A stretch of DNA of 5,661 nt from Flectobacillus sp. GTDB lineage: Bacteria > Bacteroidota > Bacteroidia > Cytophagales > Spirosomataceae. The position numbers were made by a program, and so were the translations under genes. Below the pieces are notes generated by a model. The model was given only the letters and a program-made list of their open reading frames with translations. It was not told the origin of the DNA and ran no database searches. The DNA is taken from positions 1 to 5,661 of the forward strand of contig JARXAV010000177.1 in assembly GCA_029865665.1 (NCBI GenBank). Direction: 5' to 3'. Positions 1-5,109 of the stretch are shown piece by piece. Every line of letters starts with the position of its first letter. Position 1 is the stretch's first letter.

Positions 1-160
1 GAGGAATTGCCACTGCAATCGGTTTTTCTTGATATACAGAGGCATCTGTTGAATATAATAACTTGACGGCGTTGTGTTCCGTTGAGTTGTCAAAATAGAT
101 AGATCCACTAAGTTCTTCTTGTAATTCGATGAAATCACTAAGCGTTATTTTTGTCTTCAT
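1..160 (-). CDS. FAD-binding oxidoreductase (GlcD/D-lactate dehydrogenase type), N-terminal fragment
   Basis: This reading frame runs off the left edge; 53 codons are visible, starting at the ATG at 160-158 on the minus strand. The frame upstream has a stop (TAG) and no other ATG, so this start is well supported. The visible protein begins MKTKITLSDF and carries LYSTDASVYQEKPIAVAIP at residues 35-53. That matches the segment just before the FAD-binding (PCMH-type) domain in Bacteroidota FAD-linked oxidases, where the usual form is like YATDASVYRE.PLAV..P. Family members are often long fusions of a GlcD-like FAD domain with a C-terminal Fe-S domain, and oxidise 2-hydroxy acids such as lactate or glycolate. 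Nothing of the FAD or Fe-S domains themselves is inside the window, so substrate and full length cannot be told. The call rests on pattern recognition of a short N-terminus. The gene is divergent from the permease at 626. Confidence 0.68.
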   Translation of the reverse strand, partial: MKTKITLSDFIELQEELSGSIYFDNSTEHNAVKLLYSTDASVYQEKPIAVAIP

Positions 161-625
161 TGTTGTAGCGTACTCTTCAAGTAAAGATGGTAATATTGAT
201 TGTAGTAATGGGTAATATAAAATCGGCTAATAAAACGTTTCATCTGATACTATGACCGATTTTTGGTAAACTGTTTTAGTGGATTTTTGAATTTAAAAAG
301 GCGTTAAAACATAGATGAATTACATCATGCAATATACACGTTGCACTTGGTTCTTCAAACCCTTGTTATTATTTATAGGTAAAAAATCCAGATTATACCT
401 ACCAATTACTCATAAACAAAAATGGTGCAGAAACGTTAGCCTCAGCAAAGAAACTCCCAATCTTGTATATATTTTACCATCGTTAACTCAAAACTAACCA
501 CTAATCATAAATAGCTTTATTTCTGCCATAGTAACATTATCTTCGATTGTTTTTATGTTAGAATAATCGTAACGTATAAGTTTATACCTTTTCGGTGTGT
601 AATCATCGTATAGGCTCAACAACCA
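161..625. other. Divergent intergenic spacer, no convincing gene
   Basis: This 465-base spacer separates two divergent genes and so should hold both promoters. An inverted repeat AAAATCGG/CCGATTTT (219-226 and 256-263) flanks a 29-base loop that contains the palindrome AAACGTTT (233-240). On the minus strand TATGTTTT (313-306) is seven of eight to the Bacteroidota -7 box, with a TTG 16 bases further upstream, a weak candidate promoter for the oxidoreductase. Before the permease there is an 8-pair AT-rich hairpin (544-551 with 562-569, one G-T wobble). There is also a short inverted repeat GTATAA-gt-TTATAC (574-587) overlapping a -7-like TACCTTTT (585-592). The -33 element for that last site is not recognisable. 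A 60-codon frame at 315-497 has no recognisable features and I do not call it a gene. Confidence 0.6.
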
Positions 626-1873
626 ATGAAACTACTCAGACAACTATTTGAAAGCCTTCGTTTTGCTTGGCAAGCTCTTACTGAAAATATCCTTCGTACA
701 ACCCTGTCTTTGCTAGGGGTGTCGATTGGGATTTTCTCCATTATTGCCGTTTTAACGTTGGTGGACTCTATGAACAGAAGCATTACCACCGAGTTAGAAT
801 CATTTGGAAAAGGGGTAGTTTATGTGGGTAAATGGCCGTGGATTTTTTCAAATAATTATCCTTGGTGGAAATACCTGAATCGTCCTAATACCCGATTTAG
901 TGAATACCAATATTTGAAAGAAAAAGTAGATAGTCGTCAGGCAATTGCCATTATGGATAGGAAAGGTGGACTTACCTTCAAAAATGGGAGTAACAGTTTG
1001 AATGCTACCTTAACAGGATGTTCGTTTGAATACGATAAAATACAAGAAATGAATGTCGTTAAGGGACGATATTTTGTCGAAAAAGAAACCGAAAGTGGGG
1101 CATCTTCCATTATTATAGGTTCTACCATTGCAGAAACCCTTTTTGGAGATATAGACCCAATTGATAAAGAGATTAAAGTAAATGGCGTAAAGTTTAGGGT
1201 CATTGGCGTACTGATTAAAAAAGGGAAAGATTTACTGAGCAGTTTGGGAGACGATGACCCCGATGCTCAGGCATATATTTCTTACAGAACGTTTGCTAAT
1301 ATTTTCCAAAAAGATGATCCTCAGCCAGATATTGCCTTAAAAGCACTTACATCCGATGTCGGTGAGTTTGTTCTGGAAGGTGAAATAGAAGGCTTAATGC
1401 GAAATATCCGAGGACTAAAACCGTTGGACGAAGACAACTTTTCCATCAATCGACTGGATGGCGCTACCAAGTTTTTTGAAGGAGTTTTTGGCGTACTGAC
1501 CCTTGCAGGTTGGGTTATTGGCTTATTTTCGATGCTGGTAGGAGGTTTTGGAATTGCCAACATTATGTTTGTTTCGGTGAAAGAACGGACTAATATTATC
1601 GGAATTCAGAAATCGCTTGGAGCAAAAAACTATTTTATTTTGGCTCAATTTTTATTTGAAGCCATTTTCTTGAGTTTACTCGGTGGTTTGGTTGGGTTAT
1701 TTTTGGTGTATTTAATTACTTTCATTCCCATTCCAACATTCCCGATTGTTTTGTCTGCCAAAAATTTAATTTTAGGAGTAGGCGTATCAAGTGTCATCGG
1801 AATTCTTTCTGGAATTATTCCTGCGTGGTCAGCAGCTAAGATGGACCCTGTGATAGCGATTCGCTCAAAGTAA
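626..1873 (+). CDS. ABC transporter permease, MacB/FtsX type
   Basis: This is a 415-residue inner-membrane permease of the MacB (type VII ABC) superfamily, whose members work with a separate MacB/LolD-type ATPase in mechanotransmission, export or lipoprotein-related tasks. The topology is the classic four-helix one. A cytoplasmic N-terminal stretch leads into TM1 (about 26-49), and a large periplasmic MacB_PCD domain follows (about 50-285). TM2 (about 289-316), TM3 (338-364) and TM4 (381-402) form the FtsX domain. Family hallmarks are visible: GFGIANIMFVSVKER at 307-321, then IIGIQKSLGA at 324-333, and the C-terminal PAWSAAKMDPVIAIR at 399-413. The last of these corresponds to the usual PAxxAAxxDPVxALR. 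Length is normal for the family. No ATPase or membrane fusion protein gene adjoins it here, which is common for this family in Bacteroidota, so the substrate cannot be inferred. The ATG at 626 gives the expected short N-terminus (MKLLRQLFES). A possible terminator follows at 1938-1969. Confidence 0.93.
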   Translation: MKLLRQLFESLRFAWQALTENILRTTLSLLGVSIGIFSIIAVLTLVDSMNRSITTELESFGKGVVYVGKWPWIFSNNYPWWKYLNRPNTRFSEYQYLKEKVDSRQAIAIMDRKGGLTFKNGSNSLNATLTGCSFEYDKIQEMNVVKGRYFVEKETESGASSIIIGSTIAETLFGDIDPIDKEIKVNGVKFRVIGVLIKKGKDLLSSLGDDDPDAQAYISYRTFANIFQKDDPQPDIALKALTSDVGEFVLEGEIEGLMRNIRGLKPLDEDNFSINRLDGATKFFEGVFGVLTLAGWVIGLFSMLVGGFGIANIMFVSVKERTNIIGIQKSLGAKNYFILAQFLFEAIFLSLLGGLVGLFLVYLITFIPIPTFPIVLSAKNLILGVGVSSVIGILSGIIPAWSAAKMDPVIAIRSK

Positions 1874-1937
1874 AATTTCGTTTATTGAGGCTTAAATTCT
1901 TTGATTAATGTGAAATGTATGTAATTTGATGCAAAGT

Positions 1938-1969
1938 AATTGCAAACTAAATCAAAGTTTTGCAATTTT
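1938..1969 (+). terminator. AT-rich hairpin, possible terminator of the permease gene
   Basis: AATTGCAAACT (1938-1948) pairs with AGTTTTGCAATT (1956-1967) across a 7-base loop, an 11-bp stem with one bulged T. It is followed by only four T residues and then GG, so the U-tract is weak. It could be the end of the permease transcript, or simply leader structure for the next gene. Only moderate trust is warranted. Confidence 0.38.
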
Positions 1970-2000
1970 GGAATATAACTGCGTAATCACTTTATCTTAT
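1967..2000 (+). promoter_or_regulatory. Weak candidate Bacteroidota promoter before the small membrane protein gene
   Basis: TTTG at 1967-1970 and TATCTTAT at 1993-2000 are separated by 22 bases, within the spacing known for Bacteroidota -33/-7 elements (consensus TTTG and TAnnTTTG). The -7 box lacks the last two consensus bases. If it is used, transcription would begin near 2007, which favours the ATG at 2055 (leader of about 48 bases) over the frame opening further upstream. Confidence 0.22.
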
Positions 2001-2054
2001 AAACCGATATTTATGGCATTCAACGATCAATTACTTTCTGCAAAGCAAACGACC

Positions 2055-2423
2055 ATGAATTTTTTTAGAAAATTAGTAATAGGCTTAGTTCTTTTTCTGG
2101 TATTGTCTTTAGGCATTAGTTACTTATTAACTCGTTTCCCTTATTCAGAGGGTGAAAGAGCTGGAGTTGTTTCTAAGTTATCAAAGAAAGGGTATTTCTT
2201 CAAAACAATCGAAGGAGAACTTAATGTAGGAGCTCAAGGAAGCGTAGGAAATATGACGAATAACCTTTGGGCTTTCACTGTGGCTGATAACGACGATGTG
2301 ATTTCAAAACAATTAGAAGATGCCATGATTACAGGAAAACGAGTATCGCTGCATTATGAACAACGCTATTTGAAATTCTCATGGATGGGAGACACAGAGT
2401 ACTTCATTACGGGTGTGAAATAG
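2055..2423 (+). CDS. Small single-pass membrane-anchored protein of a Bacteroidota-specific family
   Basis: This predicted 122-residue protein starts MNFFRKLVIG, has one hydrophobic helix at about 6-25 and then a polar domain of about 95 residues, presumably periplasmic. Recognisable conserved stretches are PYSEGERAGVV (29-39), KGYFFKTIEGEL (45-56), GKRVSLHYEQ (94-103) and FSWMGDTEYFI (108-118). I recognise this pattern from a family widespread in Bacteroidota that is sometimes labelled 6-phosphogluconate dehydrogenase in databases. Nothing here resembles that enzyme: there is no Rossmann nucleotide fold and it is far too short. The function is unknown. The frame is open back to ATGs at 1926 and 2013, but those extensions encode unremarkable sequence in front of a good membrane anchor, so I chose the ATG at 2055; 2013 is the main alternative. 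A strong terminator follows, so the gene is probably transcribed alone. Confidence 0.75.
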   Translation: MNFFRKLVIGLVLFLVLSLGISYLLTRFPYSEGERAGVVSKLSKKGYFFKTIEGELNVGAQGSVGNMTNNLWAFTVADNDDVISKQLEDAMITGKRVSLHYEQRYLKFSWMGDTEYFITGVK

Positions 2424-2456
2424 GATAGGCTTTTTTGCGAAGCTACGATAACAATG

Positions 2457-2488
2457 AGCCTTTGTGGAAACGCAAAGGCTTTATTTAT
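2457..2488 (+). terminator. Rho-independent terminator after the small membrane protein gene
   Basis: AGCCTTTG (2457-2464) pairs perfectly with CAAAGGCT (2473-2480). The interior TG-GAAA-CG adds a T-G wobble, a G-C pair and a GNRA-type GAAA tetraloop. The T-rich tail TTATTTAT follows directly. It lies 34 bases past the stop codon of the gene ending at 2423. Confidence 0.8.
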
Positions 2489-2557
2489 GCGTAACATCAA
2501 TGAGTAAGTAATAATAAAATGCTTATGCTGACGTTATCAAGGCAGTAATAATTCAAC

Positions 2558-2642
2558 AAACGGTTGATACTTTTACTATCCCGTTTCGTCTAATGAATGG
2601 AATGAGTCTTTATCGTAACTCATCCCTTCATCTTAGTTTTTT
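2558..2642 (+). promoter_or_regulatory. Two tandem hairpins plus T-run in front of the ykvA-like gene
   Basis: The first hairpin pairs AAACGG (2558-2563) and GATA (2566-2569) with TATC (2577-2580) and CCGTTT (2581-2586), ten pairs with a 2-base bulge. The second pairs the arm at 2594-2607 (ending ATGAGT) with the arm at 2618-2630 (ACTCATCCCTTCA), with one mismatch and one bulge. A run of six T follows at 2637-2642, only 25 bases before the start codon at 2668. This looks like a terminator, but the previous gene already has its own terminator at 2457-2488. It may therefore be an attenuator in the leader of the next gene or the end of a short untranslated RNA. A -7-like TACTTTTA (2568-2575) lies inside the first hairpin, without a clear -33 box. 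The rest of the 244-base spacer (2489-2557) shows nothing definite. Confidence 0.4.
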
Positions 2643-2667
2643 AACCGATTATTAATTCGTTCTTAAA

Positions 2668-3105
2668 ATGAATCAGCAAGATTTAATCAGCCGAGTATTA
2701 AGCTCTTATTTTTTTAAAAAAGCAACCAAGAAGGCAGGTAAATATGGCGTTGGCAGTGTAGCTCTTCTTGAATTATTGAGAGAAGTGTTAGTCAAAGCAA
2801 AACACGTGGGAGATAAAGAGGGGAAAAGTATGGGAACTGTCGTATTAGACCGTTTTAATACGCTTGGTCGTTTGGTGAAAGCTTATGTATCAGGCACATA
2901 CAGAGTAATTCCTTGGCCAACGATTCTTAAAATTGTAGCGGTCTTTATTTATTTCATTTCGCCGATTGATGTAATTCCAGACTTTTTGCCCATTATTGGA
3001 TTGAGCGATGATATTGCTCTGTTAGGCTGGCTTTTTAGTTCATTAGCAAGCGACATTGAGGCCTTTGAAGCATGGGAGCGAAGTGGGGTAATTAAACTTG
3101 GTTAA
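2668..3105 (+). CDS. YkvA family (DUF1232) membrane protein
   Basis: This 145-residue protein carries the DUF1232/YkvA signature in its C-terminal half. YFISPIDVIPDFLPIIG at 95-111, followed by LSDD at 112-115, fits the family pattern Y..SP.D.IPD..P..G..DD. Hydrophobic helices at about 87-108 and 115-129 flank and include this motif. The N-terminal 80 residues are basic and predicted to be helical and cytoplasmic, with many lysines (KKATKKAGK at 17-25). The family is widespread in bacteria and its biochemical role is not established. The length is typical of the longer Bacteroidota versions. The ATG at 2668 lies just after a hairpin/T-run leader (2558-2642), which may control its expression. 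No clear terminator lies between it and tatA, which begins 75 bases further on, but tatA has its own promoter-like site. Confidence 0.9.
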   Translation: MNQQDLISRVLSSYFFKKATKKAGKYGVGSVALLELLREVLVKAKHVGDKEGKSMGTVVLDRFNTLGRLVKAYVSGTYRVIPWPTILKIVAVFIYFISPIDVIPDFLPIIGLSDDIALLGWLFSSLASDIEAFEAWERSGVIKLG

Positions 3106-3122
3106 AGAAAACCCATAGACCC

Positions 3123-3155
3123 TTGTTACGTTTTAAAAATCAACTGCTATCTTTA
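3123..3155 (+). promoter_or_regulatory. Candidate Bacteroidota promoter for tatA
   Basis: TTG (3123-3125) and TATCTTTA (3148-3155) are 22 bases apart. The -7 box matches TAnnTTTG at seven of eight positions. Transcription would start near 3162, giving a leader of roughly 18 bases before the ATG at 3180. Confidence 0.5.
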
Positions 3156-3179
3156 CAAAAATTTTAACTCATTACTGAA

Positions 3180-3389
3180 ATGGAATTAACAGCAATATTA
3201 TTATTCTTAAACGGTTTAGGTGGCGGTGAATTGTTACTTATCGGTTTGGTTATCCTACTTCTTTTTGGTGGTAAAAAATTGCCAGAATTAATGAAAGGCT
3301 TAGGAAAAGGAATGAAAGAGTTTAAGGATGCTCAGAAAGATATTCAAGAACAAATCAGCAAAGGTTTGGATGATGATGCTAAGAAATAA
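3180..3389 (+). CDS. tatA: Sec-independent (twin-arginine) protein translocase subunit TatA
   Basis: This 69-residue protein has the TatA architecture. A short periplasmic N-terminus (GLGGGE at 12-17) leads into one transmembrane helix (about 17-29). The hinge FGGKKLPEL (29-37), an amphipathic helix [12 protein letters not shown] (40-51) and a short charged cytoplasmic tail ending DDDAKK follow. TatA protomers assemble at TatC to let folded proteins with twin-arginine signals cross the inner membrane. The polar Glu17 at the start of the helix sits where TatA proteins carry a polar residue. The short length and FGGKKLPEL hinge favour TatA/TatE over TatB. tatC is not in the window, so the tat genes are not clustered here. 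The gene is framed by a promoter-like site (3123-3155) and a strong terminator (3422-3466), so it is probably monocistronic. Confidence 0.94.
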   Translation: MELTAILLFLNGLGGGELLLIGLVILLLFGGKKLPELMKGLGKGMKEFKDAQKDIQEQISKGLDDDAKK

Positions 3390-3421
3390 TTAATTCTTTT
3401 AATTTACGAATACCTCAAATT

Positions 3422-3466
3422 GCATAGTTAACGCCTCATTTGCTGTTAACTATGCTCTTATTTTTT
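3422..3466 (+). terminator. Strong Rho-independent terminator after tatA
   Basis: GCATAGTTAAC (3422-3432) and GTTAACTATGC (3445-3455) form a perfect 11-bp stem with a 12-base loop, followed by TCTTATTTTTT. It starts 33 bases past the tatA stop and ends 36 bases before the gatA start. The stem is symmetric, but the T-tract lies only on the plus-strand side. Confidence 0.85.
3439..3466 (+). promoter_or_regulatory. Possible gatA promoter overlapping the tatA terminator
   Basis: Only about 35 bases lie between the tatA terminator and gatA, so a gatA promoter must overlap the terminator unless gatA depends on read-through. TTTG (3439-3442, in the hairpin loop) and TATTTTTT (3459-3466, the T-tract) have a 16-base gap, slightly short of the usual 17-23. 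A T-tract readily mimics a -7 box, so this is a weak call. A small hairpin TATAG/CTATA (3466-3470 and 3477-3481) lies between this site and the start codon. Confidence 0.22.
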
Positions 3467-3501
3467 ATAGTCACGGCTATAGTACAGGAATTGAACTACG
3501 T

Positions 3502-4917
3502 ATGAAAAACTATACAACACTAACCGAAATACAACAAGATTTAAACACAGGAAAACTTACTTGTATTGAACTAGTTAATTTTTATCTTAAAAATATTGCA
3601 GCAAAAAATGCGACGCTAAATGCTTTTTTAAACGTTTTTGAAGAAGAAGCCTTAGCCAAAGCTGCCCAAGTTGATCAAAAAATCAAGGAAGGAACAGCAG
3701 GTAAATTAGCTGGTTTGGTGTTAGGAATAAAAGACTTGCTTTGTTACAAAGGTCACGTGGCACAAGCAGGGAGTAAAATATTAGAAAACTTTGAATCGCA
3801 ATTTAGTGGAACTGCCGTTCAACGTTGTGTAGAAGAAGATGCCATCATTATCGGTTCACAAAACTGTGATGAGTTTGGGATGGGTTCTACCAACGAAAAT
3901 TCAGCGTATGGTATTTGCTTAAATGCTTTAGGCGAAAATCGTGTAGCAGGTGGGTCTTCGGGAGGTTCTGCGGTGGCTGTTCAGGCAGATATGTGTTTTG
4001 CATCGTTGGGTACTGATACAGGTGGGTCTGTACGTATGCCAGCTGGTTTTTGTGGATTAGTGGGCTTGAAACCAACCTATTCACGGGTGTCTCGTTGGGG
4101 CTTAATTTCGTATGCTTCTTCTTTTGATTGCATTGGACCTATCACTAAATCGGTAGCAGATGCCGCTTTGTTGCTTGAAGTTATCGCAGGTAAAGACGAA
4201 CAAGATAGTACGGTTTCTACGATGCCAACGGATGCGTATGCGGATTTGAAACCTTCAAAGACAAGTTATAAAGTAGCCTACCTTCGTGAAGCCGTAGAAA
4301 GTGATGGTTTGCAACCAGAAGTAAAAGCGGCAACAATGGCTAAATTAGAGGCATTGAAAGCAGAAGGACATACCGTTGAAGCAGTGGATTTTCCATTAAT
4401 TAAGTATTTCTTACCTACGTATTATATCTTGACAACGGCAGAAGCCAGTTCAAATTTATCTCGTTTTGATGGCGTGAAATACGGACACAGAAGTAACGGT
4501 GCAGTTGACTTGATGTCGATGTATAAAAAATCAAGAGCAGAAGGTTTTGGCAAAGAAACACGTAAGCGTATTATGCTTGGAACATTTGTGTTGAGTGCTA
4601 GTTACTACGATGCCTATTATACCAAAGCTCAGCGAGTAAGAAGATTAATTAAAGAATATACCGATACGTTATTAGAGCAGTATGATTTTTTAGTGTGTCC
4701 AACAACTCCAACGACGGCGTATAAAGTAGGAGAAAAAACTACTGATCCACTTCAGATGTATTTAGGTGATTTATTTACCGTACAAGCCAATGTAGTAGGT
4801 TTACCAGCCATCTCAGTTCCGAATGGACTCGATAACGATGGAATGCCAATTGCTTTCCAAGTAATGGGTGGTGCGTTTAAAGAGGCTGAATTATTGGCAT
4901 TTGCTAATACTTTATAG
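3502..4917 (+). CDS. gatA: Aspartyl/glutamyl-tRNA amidotransferase subunit A
   Basis: GatA is the glutaminase subunit of GatCAB. It releases ammonia from glutamine, and GatB uses this to convert mischarged Glu-tRNA(Gln) or Asp-tRNA(Asn) to the correct Gln or Asn form in the cytoplasm. The 471-residue product is full length for the family. The amidase signature is intact: GIKDLL (75-80) holds Lys77, GGSSGGSA (150-157) holds the cis-Ser152, and GTDTGGSVRMP (170-180) holds the nucleophile Ser176. The spacings of 75 and 24 residues equal those of the Lys-Ser-Ser triad of known amidase-signature enzymes. GLVGLKPTYSRVSRWG (185-200), CPTTPTTA (399-406) and the C-terminal VVGLPAISVPNG (431-442) are further GatA landmarks and favour GatA over a generic amidase. 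gatB and gatC are not in the window; separate location of the Gat genes is usual in Bacteroidota. It lies between two terminators and so is probably transcribed singly. Confidence 0.96.
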   Translation: MKNYTTLTEIQQDLNTGKLTCIELVNFYLKNIAAKNATLNAFLNVFEEEALAKAAQVDQKIKEGTAGKLAGLVLGIKDLLCYKGHVAQAGSKILENFESQFSGTAVQRCVEEDAIIIGSQNCDEFGMGSTNENSAYGICLNALGENRVAGGSSGGSAVAVQADMCFASLGTDTGGSVRMPAGFCGLVGLKPTYSRVSRWGLISYASSFDCIGPITKSVADAALLLEVIAGKDEQDSTVSTMPTDAYADLKPSKTSYKVAYLREAVESDGLQPEVKAATMAKLEALKAEGHTVEAVDFPLIKYFLPTYYILTTAEASSNLSRFDGVKYGHRSNGAVDLMSMYKKSRAEGFGKETRKRIMLGTFVLSASYYDAYYTKAQRVRRLIKEYTDTLLEQYDFLVCPTTPTTAYKVGEKTTDPLQMYLGDLFTVQANVVGLPAISVPNGLDNDGMPIAFQVMGGAFKEAELLAFANTL

Positions 4918-4949
4918 TTTAGATTTTGTATTGATTTAACCTGTAAAGA

Positions 4950-4983
4950 CTGGATAGGCATCCATGTTTTTTTTCTATCTTTG
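4950..4983 (+). promoter_or_regulatory. Bacteroidota-type promoter for the lytic transglycosylase gene
   Basis: TATCTTTG at 4976-4983 is an exact match to the -7 consensus TAnnTTTG. A degenerate -33 element CTGG (4950-4953) lies 22 bases upstream. Transcription would begin near 4990, giving a leader of about 115 bases that contains the 24-codon frame at 5035-5109. Confidence 0.6.
4951..4974 (+). terminator. Short-stem terminator after gatA
   Basis: TGGAT (4951-4955) pairs with ATCCA (4960-4964) across an AGGC loop, followed by TG and eight consecutive T residues (4967-4974). The stem is short at 5 bp, but the U-tract is excellent. It lies 33 bases past the gatA stop and runs directly into the -7 box of the next gene. 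Confidence 0.55.
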
Positions 4984-5034
4984 TAGGAGCTTATTTGAGT
5001 TTAAATTGGAAAATCCTTTCTTAGGAGTAACTTA

Positions 5035-5109
5035 ATGAGTAGGCTGCTAAAACTAATCTTTAGTTTGTTAGGTTGGTCTTCACATTTTATAAAGTCTGAA
5101 ATCAGATGA
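5035..5109 (+). CDS. Possible 24-codon leader peptide overlapping the transglycosylase start
   Basis: An ATG at 5035 opens a 24-codon frame (MSRLLKLIFSLLGWSSHFIK, then SEIR) whose TGA stop (5107-5109) overlaps the ATG of the next gene (5106-5108) as ATGA. An AGGAG (5023-5027) lies 7 bases before the ATG, a clear Shine-Dalgarno in a genome where such sites seem rare, and none is evident for the downstream gene itself. The peptide is hydrophobic and basic, with no recognisable domain. The arrangement suggests translational coupling: ribosomes finishing the short frame could restart on the transglycosylase. It could equally be a chance frame. I recognise no homologue. Confidence 0.38.
   Translation: MSRLLKLIFSLLGWSSHFIKSEIR

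Noticed and set aside
315..497. 60-codon plus-strand frame in the divergent spacer
   Set aside because: It has no recognisable domain, a cysteine- and aromatic-rich random-looking composition, no supporting promoter, and it lies in an AT-rich spacer where such frames arise by chance.
937..1563. Minus-strand frames of 80-88 codons inside the permease gene
   Set aside because: They are antisense to a well-conserved MacB-type permease and show no recognisable protein features.
1926..2054. Upstream extension of the small membrane protein frame to ATG 1926 or 2013
   Set aside because: The extension runs through the hairpin and promoter-like region and would put 14-43 unremarkable residues before a good N-terminal membrane anchor.
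3102..3140. Possible terminator after the ykvA-like gene (GGTT/AACC around the stop, or AAAAC/GTTTT)
   Set aside because: The stems are only 4-5 bp and no real T-tract follows, so read-through into tatA cannot be excluded.
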